Translations under genes and position numbers: made by a program | In this document: positions 55,520-64,000 of the stretch, one piece after another | How positions within the stretch are numbered: position 1 is the stretch's first letter | How the letters are laid out: each line of letters begins with the position of its first letter | Origin: Acheta domesticus | Lineage: Eukaryota > Arthropoda > Insecta > Orthoptera > Gryllidae | DNA: 64,000 nucleotides | Assembly (NCBI GenBank): GCA_031308135.1 | Contig: JAHLJT010009419.1 | Coordinates: 37,317,221-37,381,220 of the forward strand | Direction: 5' to 3' | Notes under the pieces: model-generated | Seen by the model: the letters and a program-made list of their open reading frames with translations, nothing else | The model's database searches: none | Told to the model about the DNA's origin: nothing

Positions 55520-55646
55520 ATTACGGTATGAAACTGGTGGTAGGCCAAACACTTATAATAATAATTGTGATTCTACACAACGGTTGTCAGTAGAATCAGG
55601 GAATCCTAGTACAAAGGAGGATCAAAATAACTTGCACAAAACTCAG
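55520..55646 (+). CDS. XKR gene, coding exon 3
   Basis: 127 nt, phase 2 to 0, between CTTTAAAG and GTTTGT. It reads LRYETGGRPNTYNNNCD, then STQRLSVESGNPSTKEDQ, ending LHKTQ: a polar, probably disordered part of the cytoplasmic tail. It is too short to appear as an open frame of its own; phase and codon content support it. Confidence 0.8.
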
Positions 55647-58478
55647 GTTTGTGTATGTATTAATAATTTACTATGAGTATTGGTGTAGTGGCATTGATAG
55701 AAGAAACTTGAATGTAATTCACAATATGGATAAAGTTATTGATCCAGAGAATTTTAATTTCTTACATTTTCATATAGTTTCTTTTAATATTAATATTGTG
55801 AGTTTTGTTAAAGCGACTGATTACAACCTAAATGTTCCCAAAACACTGGAACTGATAGTAAAATTCAGAAAAATATATAATTTGTGAATTTTTGTGTTTT
55901 ATGTTAAAGGTTCTCTTTAGTATGTAAAATTGTGGTGTTGGATGGTATTCAATTTACAGTTCTAAGATTCTATAATTATTACATGGGTACAAATACTGTG
56001 TTTTAAGATAGAAATCCCATACATCCTGGTTATCCCCTGAGAGTCCTGGATTTTTAAACCTTTGTTTTGGTGTCCTTTCAAATCGTTCCAGGATGTTAAT
56101 ATGTCTTAGGTTTTCACAAAGACAAAATAGTTTCATATTTTCTGATAAACAGGTTCATTATTTTGAATCCGTGAGTTTAAATGTCCTGATAAACTATTGG
56201 TCAACCTGAAAGCAATTCATTACAAAGATTTTTTTTGCTTGCATCATTCCTTTTCATTCACAGATATAGTGGTAGATGTTAAGTTGTTTGTTTTTTAAAT
56301 AATTGCATGCTTTTTCATAAAATTTTATCATAATAAAAAATGTAACAAAGTGCCCAAGAGAAAGTGTTTGTAATGAAAATTTGAAGGTGCAATTCCTATT
56401 TATGAAAGAAACTACAAACAAAGACAAAGTGGAATGTAGTATTTAATTTTTAAAATTAAAATAAAAAGTGTTTCTTAAATAAATTATTATTAGTTTCAAA
56501 ATAGTTGGTTCATTCATATAATTCTGTTTTTAATCATACCATAAGGAGCAAATTATTTCTAAATTCTGGTATTTTGTTTTCTAAGAGACCCCCTCCCTTA
56601 ATTATAATTGTGTGTTATGTCCTGATTTTTCATTTTAAAAATATTGAATTTGTAGTTAAGGTAATTGCCATATTTCTTCCCTCTAAAGCTCAAGTTGCAG
56701 TGCCAATTTTGTCAATATGTCTGGCAGGGCGATCGAAATTTACTACCAGACTCCTTATTTCATTACTATTTTAAATTGTGCTCTAAGAGTGTAAGTGTTT
56801 CGAAATAAACAAAAGAAAGTTTTGGGGGAGAAGAATAATATGAATAACTTAGGCTTGAAATTTAGGAAACTGCAATTAAAAATTCAACATTCCTTCACCA
56901 TTTCAGGACAATTTTCATGAATTTATTTTGTTTATACATTTGTACATTTGCTATGTAATTTTTTGAAAACTTTTTCTGTGAGATTTCTTTCTATATTGAA
57001 GTACTTTTCCCTTTTCAATAAAATCTGTTTGTTTTAACAAATTCTGTCCTGATTGGTTTGGAAACCATGTGTCCACAATAAACTATTGCAAATGCTCTTC
57101 AAGATGGGATCAGTATATCTCAAAAATTTGTTTCTTGACGTGTTTTCTCCCTGACCCTTCAAATAATTTTTAATATTTTATGTATCATATGGTCATTTTT
57201 AGAACAGTTACCACTTTTGGAATGATCGGTAATCTGTCAAACCTGAAGTCTATATCATCTAAAGAAACATATTCTATGAAATAGTTATTTTTTGGAAAAT
57301 TAACATTTACCTTGTGTAAGCAAATAAATTAAATGTAAATGTTGAGAAAGATAAAATGTGTTATCAATTTTATTAAGTTAATGTTTATCATGTAATTAAT
57401 ACTAATTATTCTGATTCATATAATTCATATACTTCTTCCCTCCTACTTGCAGCAAAATTTACATGTAGTCTTCCAGTTTTTTAAAGAGTATTTTGAAAAG
57501 GTTGAGGAAATTTTATCAAAGTACATTAAAAGTATCTAAAGCTTAAGAAATTTCAGACTAAATGATTCTTAATTTATTCCAACAGCACCATTAACCTTTA
57601 ATTAATTGCTGGTGAAAATTTTTACTGGAAGTTTGCAGGAGTAGGCATTTGTTTACGGCTGCCCTTAGCAAATGGAGATGGTTGCAGATGCAGCAGAGGC
57701 AGGGCCAGGGCCAGGCAAAGCAGGACAGGGCAAAGGATCAGAGTGGATTTGGGCAGAGTAGTGCAGGGATACATTTAAAATTCACTGCTTTTCCTGACTA
57801 ATAGATAATTGTGATAAATAAACACCTGAGCGATATGTGGCTATTCAGCTAGAAAATAATTAAAAATTATTGCGTTAATGTCAGTGATAAAATGAATAAA
57901 AGTGTTATCTTACATGACCAACAAGGTGCGTGTATGCTACACATAAAACTAAACTCAAATTGATCACCAAACTTCTCGATATAAAATTAAAATCGGTACT
58001 AATTGGATTATCTAACACAAGGAAGAAGAGCTAAAGCCTGATGACTTGATAGTTGACAAAAATATTGAATATTAAATAATAGTCGGAATTTGTAGTAGCT
58101 CTGCTGAGAGTGGAAGAATGATGATGCCAGAACTGATCACACTAAGATTAAGAGATTGTCCAGTACTCAAAATTTTTTGTAATGCATGCTTGGTTTTTAT
58201 TCTAATGGAATTCACCTTTTATCACATTAGTATCATTGCTTAATTCTTTAGTAAACAAGGTTATGCATTTTCTTTTTCATTTCTCTCTTGCACATGATTT
58301 TGTGACAGATTAAAACAAGTTTCCTCAGAATTCTTTCTTTTCAGTTGCTACTTATGTTTGGTCTTTCAGTATTTGTGTGTGTGGGACACAGTTATAATGA
58401 TTCATATTTTACTGTGTACTAACACTTCTGTTCTGCATTTTAAGCTTTTTGATTTTTTTAATTTTTTTTTGTGTGCAG
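55647..58478 (+). other. XKR intron 3
   Basis: 2.8 kb of AT-rich intron with a GC-richer patch at 57,670-57,760 (CAGGGCCAGGGCCAGGC type short repeats). The frames at 55651-56774 have no support. Confidence 0.65.
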
Positions 58479-58814
58479 GTTCAGTGTAATGGGAAACAAA
58501 CACCAAACCCCGCTTGCTATCAACGATACAACAATGGTTATCTCCCATACCATCATGGAGGTATTCCAGGAGTGTTTAACTGTCGGTTTAGTAATCCTGT
58601 TGCATCAGCTGCTGCTACAAAAAGGAAGAAAAAGAAACCATCAAGTTTTGTCCCTCCTCCTGTTGTTTCTGGACTAACTGCAGTAGTTACAACAACTAGT
58701 ACTTCATTGCAAAATGCAAATAATATTTCAGAATCATCATGTAACAATTCAGTGCCAAGTCAAAATGCTGTACCATTTTGGAGGCGACCCCTCCCAAATC
58801 AACACAATCATCAG
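58479..58814 (+). CDS. XKR gene, coding exon 4
   Basis: 112 codons, phase 0 to 0, after TTGTGTGCAG and before GTACAG. It has VQCNGKQTPNPACYQRYNN, a HHGGIPGVFNCRFSNP stretch, a lysine cluster (TKRKKKKPSS) and an S/T/N-rich part ending RRPLPNQHNHQ. It is cytoplasmic tail, rich in Asn and His as is common in insect proteins. The lysine cluster could bind acidic membrane lipid or act as a nuclear signal; neither is shown. Confidence 0.88.
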
Positions 58815-58930
58815 GTACAGCTTTTGGGCATTGATTGATGTACATATTTTATTTATAAGCATAATTATTTATACTAATATAGTGTATTAATGAACTTACA
58901 TCATTTTATTATGATTATTATTTATTCTAG

Positions 58931-59370
58931 GGTGGTTCGAGTGAAAATGAAGCCAGTAGTGTTGGCTCTCGTGTTAATATTCAACAAAAATTGCAAGAAA
59001 AGAAACAGAAGCAGTTAGCTGAACTACGTGTCATTGAAGAAGAAATAAAACAGGGCAAAATTCAACGGCCGGGAGGATCAGGCATGCCTTCTGGGGTCGG
59101 AGAAGATTTTGGATCATTGCCACGCCAACCCATACCACGCACAAAGAGGCACAATCCAGGTGGTTGGCCACCCCCATCTCCACCAAGTTCAAGAACTGTG
59201 TTACCTCCTTATACTTACCATTTAATGCCACCTCCTCGCTCAAAACATCGTTCTAAAACTCCAGAAATTTTATTGGCTCCGCACTATCTAGAAAATAGTA
59301 ATTTATATTATGGTTGGGACCATGACCGTACTCCTGTGTATAGATTGTCTGATGACGATCACATTGATAG
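58931..59370 (+). CDS. XKR gene, coding exon 5
   Basis: Opens after TTATTCTAG in phase 0 and closes in phase 2 before GTGAAA. The first part is a predicted coiled coil (INIQQKLQEKKQKQLAELRV, then IEEEIKQGK); then a proline-rich part (GGWPPPSPPSSRTVLPP, MPPPRSKHRSKTPEI); it ends YRLSDDDHIDR. DHID fits the DxxD pattern cut by effector caspases; in vertebrate Xkr8 and Xkr4 a caspase site in the tail activates scrambling. That this one is used is inference. Confidence 0.9.
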
Positions 59371-59453
59371 GTGAAAACTCTTTTCAGAACAATTTTCTTA
59401 TTCACCTGAAATATTATTCTCTAATCCACTAAAACAATTGTCTTTGCTTTCAG

Positions 59454-59719
59454 GGATTGCAGTAGTGATAGAGGTTCTAATTTCTCTGAGTCAGCACATG
59501 TTGTGAAAGATGATTTGCTTGCAACAGACTCACAAGGAGTTTCTCATCAGCAAGCAATGTTAATGTACAAATCATATCGTATTCCATCAGATATGGATTC
59601 ACAGATCTCTCTCCCACGTTCATACACTTTGCCTCGAGAATTCAAATATTACAGAAGACCAAAATCTCGGAAAGCTATTCGCTCTGAACATTTTGTTGCT
59701 TCAACAAACTCTAGTGATG
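59454..59719 (+). CDS. XKR gene, coding exon 6
   Basis: Opens after TTTGCTTTCAG in phase 2 and closes in phase 1 before GTAAGT. It reads DCSSDRGSNFSESAHVV, KDDLLATDSQGVSHQQAML and LPRSYTLPREFKYYRRPKS: polar, rich in Ser and Arg, still cytoplasmic tail. Confidence 0.88.
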
Positions 59720-59948
59720 GTAAGTCAGAAGTTAGGCACATGTGACAAAGTTATTAAATGAATGTTTCATATAGAAACAATATTGTAGTGAAACTCTAGA
59801 ACAATTTTTTTTTTAAGAAATAGACATTAACTGTATCCTTTGCTTGGTTCTATACATTTTTAATTTTTTTAAATTGCAAAGAAGTGTGACTAATTATGTA
59901 GTAAGTGATCAAAAATTCAATATTGTTTTGATTTGAACATTGTTACAG

Positions 59949-60079
59949 GTGACGTTGATTCTGGAGATGAAACTCCCCATCATAATCATCATGAGCCATC
60001 ACAGCAACATGTGAGGCCATTAAGACTGCGGGGTTACCGAGGATACATCAGAAGAGACCTACACGAAACTAAACTATAG
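59949..60079 (+). CDS. XKR gene, last coding exon and stop
   Basis: Opens after TTGTTACAG in phase 1. It reads DVDSGDETPHHNHHEPSQQ, then HVRPLRLRGYRGYIRRD and ends LHETKL before TAG at 60,077-60,079. With it the joined frame is 2,367 nt, an exact multiple of three. Confidence 0.88.
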
Positions 60080-62218
60080 GGTAGTTGATGGAAACCATGA
60101 GAATGTAGCAACTGATATATTTTGTTGATTCAGGTGCTTCCTTTGGAGTTTGTGGAAATAATAACTAGATGCTAGGGTATGGCAGTGATGATTATTGACC
60201 TATATGACCCAGCATTAGTGCTAACACAAGAAGTAAGATTAAGGATTCATTTCTGATAAAAAACAAATGAGCAGATTTTTCGCCTATTGCTTTTCATAGT
60301 TTGGAGAGCCATAAAGATGCATCTGTATTGGCAGTTTGAAGCAGTTCTTTAAGCAAGTGAGTTTTTAAATCTGCATTAAAAAAATACTGTAAGGATTAAG
60401 GAAACTAATGTTGACTTTTTCAGAATCGTATTTTACACGTTAATCAACTTTCACTGATGAATTGTGTTAAAATTTGAAACAAGAGTGCTGTTGGCATACC
60501 TAAAGGAAGATGTAATAATAAGCAAGGGCTAAATATGTCTTATTTTCACAAATTAGCTTTAACTTTTGCTCTCCTTTGAACACATGAAGTGAATCACTTC
60601 CCCCTACGAGTATGGCAGTCTAAATTGTCACACTAATATCGCCTTACTGATTACTAATTGAATATAAGATAAGTGGTTTATATTTCTACAAACTCATGGG
60701 AAACTCATTGTGCCAATACATTGTACACATTTGATTTGAGACACTCACAATTATTCATACTCAGATGTGTGCCATATTTTTAAATATACGATATTTAATA
60801 ACTAGCAAAAATATTGAAAGGAAAATAGTTTCTGTGATTGTGTAAAAAAAACAAATTTGCAACGCAAAGTGTGATTAAGAAAACATTTTTTTGTATCATT
60901 AATGAATTTTATATTTCAATGTATATAATTATACAAAAATTAAGACTGAAGTTATAAAACATGGCAGCTTTTATATACAACCAATTTTTAATATTTCCAA
61001 CAAAAACATCCATGCCATGCAATTGCTATGTAAATATTTTGTATATATATATTTTTATACATGTATAAATATAAAGTTGTACACATTTTTACAGAGGAGA
61101 TTGAACATTTTGGTATTTGTAATTATGTACAAATATATTGCAGCATTTTATAAATCATTTTATCTTAATAAATTACATTTAATATATTACATTGTTTATC
61201 TTCATCACATCTGGAAACATACAATCCTTGTTTCGCTAAAGGGCCTGTCTATAAGTTCGTATTGTGACACAAGCATGTCCTCTTTCAACAATGAAAAATT
61301 GTAAACTTCCCTATGCATTTAAGCTAACTTGGTGTTAGAAGTCACAGCAATTTTTTAAGAGCTTGTAATATACAATACAGAACTCATAAAGGCTGACAGC
61401 AACTTCATCTTAGCTAACTCAATACATTATAACAATGAGAAAAATTACAATACAAGTAATTGGCATGCATTTCATTTGCAGTTCTTTGTAATGTAATTTT
61501 GTATTTGGGTTATTTGTTTCACTGCATAAACTCTTCATTAACGGGTTCATATCACGTTTGAAAACAAAATTATCCTTTACCAATTTTCTAAGATGCACAG
61601 AAACTTTTTTAAATTCTTTTAGTGAACTTTCAATTGTGGAATATACTGCATTTCAACAAACCTAAAACAGGTTTCTCCACTAAGCACTCCTGCATGACTT
61701 GTCTACAGATGTATCAGCAAGGCACTGATACAGAGCTGCCGTTTTTCTGACCCCATTTCATAAATTTAAAACTTGGCATTTGGTAAGAGCATTTATCAAG
61801 AAAATAGTTGTTTTGTTTTTTTTCCATGAATTGTATCATAGGGTGTGGCGAATTTACCTAAATTAACTGTTCTGTGAAGACTAAAGATTTTTACAGAAGC
61901 ATTTTTCAGCGAAATGCCAATCCAATTTAATATCCAGAACATGTTTGTGACGAGTTTATGAAAGTGAAACAGATCACTAGATATATTTTAAAGTATAAAA
62001 ATATCAAAATTTGATACTGAATCCACACTTCAAATACCATCATCATAATATAAGAATAAATCACAAAAAATTTAATTTACACTAACTGCAATACATCAAA
62101 TTAGGTTTAGATCTTGAAGGTAGTACTGAATTATCAACACAAGGTTTGGAAGGTTTAACCAGTTATCCAAAGAAATTTACTAACGTTTTAAAACAATAAC
62201 ATTCACACAATGGTTCAT
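60080..62218. other. Convergent 3' regions of XKR and UTP20
   Basis: AT-rich with no coding frame that persuades me. AATAAA at 61,167-61,172 may end the XKR transcript. The UTP20 3' UTR must lie directly below 62,219 on the minus strand; its end was not located. Confidence 0.6.
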
Positions 62219-64000
62219 TCATGTATCTGTTGCAGACTCTGTAACAACCCACTTCTTTTTAGGCACAGCACTCTCTGTGTTATAATTATCATTTGGTTTT
62301 CTTTTCTTTCTTGGAGCAACTCGCCCCTTCCATTCATCCATTTTCCGCTTTTTCATAATTTTCTTCTTCTGCTGCTTTTTGATTTTCCTTTTAGCAGCAA
62401 CTACTGGGTTGTTTATGACTTCTTTAGCTCGTTCATTTTTTCGCATAGCTCTTTTTGTACTGATACGCATTTGTAATTTTGTCAACTGATTACTGTACTC
62501 TTCCTCTCCTATTTTCTTCTTTATTATTTTGGCTACTCCTTTGGCCAAACGTAATAGTTCTGGATGAGTATCATCCTCCAACAGAATCTCACGAGCCAAG
62601 GGAGCAAGAACCTGTGAAATAACTAGGAGTAGTTGTTCTTTGGTGACATCAACTACTAAAGCGCCAATCCATTTAAAAACTGCTTCTCGTAAGATGTATG
62701 AAGAAGGACATGTAACTATTTCCATATTTACAATTTTTCTCATTCTTCTTATTAGCCACAATAATGAAATTTTAAATCCATCATCTTTTGGTAATTCTAC
62801 ATCTTCTGGTAATGCTCTGATCACTCGACACAAGAAAGCCAAATTCTTTGTCACTTGTTCTATTAAGTGTGGACTTTCGCTATTAGGAATAAGCTGATCA
62901 CAAAAATCCAATACAAGTGACTTCAATTTATTTCCTGTATCATGGAACAGATAGCGCCCTTCTATAAACGATGAAGAAGAAACCGTTTCAACTAAGGCTT
63001 TAATGTCCAGGCTTGCAAACACAAATCCTAAAACTGCAGATGCTTCCAAACGAATCCACAGATGAGGATGACTTAATAGATTTTGAGTCGCCTCAGCTAT
63101 ATTTTCAACATGTGACATCCAAACTTCATCCTTAAGGAAAGCAGGACATAAGCTACATATTTTCTTTATAAGTTGTAGTACTTGAAAAATGCAATGATCT
63201 TCAAGTCTTAGTTTCTTTTCTTTAACTTCTTCACTTTCATTTTGTTCTTGAGCTAATCTCACACATTTCCCAGGTGCATACAACAAATTCATCCTTGCTG
63301 TTAACTGTGTTAAAATAACTGGGAGTAACTCTTCCAAGCGTCGAAGAAACTTTTCTGTTTCCACTTCAACAAAAATTCCGCATATTTGAGCACCTAAACA
63401 GCGGTGTCCAATTTTCTGATCTTTCATCCACAAAAAAGACACATTAAATAATCTGTCTCTATCAGTTTCATCTTTCTCTATTAAAGTTTTCAAGCACTTG
63501 GCAGCCATCTTTTTACAACTTGCCCTCTCATCATTGACTAAAGCTGCTCCGATACCGACAAAAAGTACTCCTGCGTACTTGGAAAGGGCATGATCTGGAA
63601 ACGTTGCAATCATTCTATGAATTATCTGAAATGCAGACAAACGCCCAGGTTCAAGTTCATAACTCAATTGTGATATGTAAAAATTTACATGTGTCTCTAT
63701 TTTTGAGCCAAGAGGATAATTCATCAAAAAGTGATAGAAAACTTGTCTTGCTTGTGCTCGGACATGGTCATGCTCAGAGATAACACTAATCTGAGCCACT
63801 TTAGACATGATTTCATATATTTCTGGCACATCAGGTTTTCGTGATAGTATAGCCTTCAGCAAAGGAAATGCTGTAGCTTGTTGTGTGAAATCCTGCATCC
63901 CTTGTTCAATATAAAGTAATAAAGATTTCAACTGAACATCATTGATGAGATGATATTTAACATGTCCAACTAAAACTGTAACAGCTTTATAAGCGGCGAC
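62219..64000 (-). CDS. UTP20: UTP20, small-subunit processome component, 3' end (at least 593 codons)
   Basis: UTP20 is a very large HEAT-repeat protein of the nucleolar small-subunit processome, needed for cleavage and folding of the 18S rRNA precursor. The frame is open from the window edge (64,000) to the TGA at 62,219-62,221, so this is the C-terminal part, in one exon here. The region has the family's QATAFPLLKAILSRK, VPEIYEIMSKVAQIS, ARQVFYHFLMNYPLGSK and CKKMAAKCLKTLIE blocks, repeated helical pairs throughout, and ends in a strongly basic tail (KRKIKKQQKKKIMKKRK) likely to bind RNA and direct the protein to the nucleolus. An ATG-like start at 63,931 is only a TTG and not the real start. 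Confidence 0.93.
   Translation of the reverse strand, partial: VAAYKAVTVLVGHVKYHLINDVQLKSLLLYIEQGMQDFTQQATAFPLLKAILSRKPDVPEIYEIMSKVAQISVISEHDHVRAQARQVFYHFLMNYPLGSKIETHVNFYISQLSYELEPGRLSAFQIIHRMIATFPDHALSKYAGVLFVGIGAALVNDERASCKKMAAKCLKTLIEKDETDRDRLFNVSFLWMKDQKIGHRCLGAQICGIFVEVETEKFLRRLEELLPVILTQLTARMNLLYAPGKCVRLAQEQNESEEVKEKKLRLEDHCIFQVLQLIKKICSLCPAFLKDEVWMSHVENIAEATQNLLSHPHLWIRLEASAVLGFVFASLDIKALVETVSSSSFIEGRYLFHDTGNKLKSLVLDFCDQLIPNSESPHLIEQVTKNLAFLCRVIRALPEDVELPKDDGFKISLLWLIRRMRKIVNMEIVTCPSSYILREAVFKWIGALVVDVTKEQLLLVISQVLAPLAREILLEDDTHPELLRLAKGVAKIIKKKIGEEEYSNQLTKLQMRISTKRAMRKNERAKEVINNPVVAAKRKIKKQQKKKIMKKRKMDEWKGRVAPRKKRKPNDNYNTESAVPKKKWVVTESATDT

Noticed and set aside
1..64000. CRISPR array or bacterial operon
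   Set aside because: No regularly spaced direct repeats with unique spacers; all real genes are intron-containing eukaryotic genes or mobile elements.

Overview
The window reads as nuclear DNA of an insect, probably a hemimetabolous one with a large, repeat-rich genome. This is inferred from long AT-rich introns, an errantivirus-type LTR element with env, hAT/mariner/pogo-like DNA elements, tRNA-derived SINEs, and genes of animal families (SLC17, XK-related, UTP20). I see no bacterial features and no CRISPR array.

Layout. (1) About 1-11,690, plus strand: the last three coding exons of an SLC17 (sialin/Picot-like) transporter, called gene A. Its intron holds a full-length but frameshifted Jockey/I-group LINE, two partial copies of the gene's own exon, a palindromic MITE and a hAT element. 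(2) 11,691-21,216: mostly gene-free DNA with a mariner transposase relic, SINE heads and an interspersed repeat family. (3) 21,217-29,166: a complete endogenous retrovirus (errantivirus type) with 635-bp LTRs that I read as identical, gag, pol with one frameshift, and an open env. (4) 29,237-48,256, plus strand: a second SLC17 gene, called gene B. It can be assembled from eight exons into a 471-codon frame that closes exactly; its introns are full of SINEs, MITEs, a large inverted repeat and a probable solo LTR. (5) 49,296-51,075: a long (GCCTT)n array, a CCGCCCCCT array and a (CTA)n array. (6) 52,526-60,079, plus strand: an XK-related (XKR) gene of seven coding exons, 788 codons. (7) 62,219-64,000, minus strand: the 3' end of UTP20, convergent with XKR.

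Genes A and B are tandem paralogues: matching exons have the same lengths (156 and 86 nt) and the same intron phases. Gene A keeps the canonical late-membrane motif of the family. Gene B has lost it, along with the first-helix arginine and two helix-4 glutamates. XKR and UTP20 are ordinary cellular genes (membrane lipid scrambling family; ribosome small-subunit assembly).

The most interesting structure is in the mobile DNA: a SINE family whose 3' tail matches the 3' end of the LINE in the same window, a very young retrovirus 70 bp from a gene B exon, and a short element family made almost wholly of AATCAGTGA units in both orientations. All exon boundaries were placed by eye from splice signals, reading frame and protein-family similarity; no database search was run.
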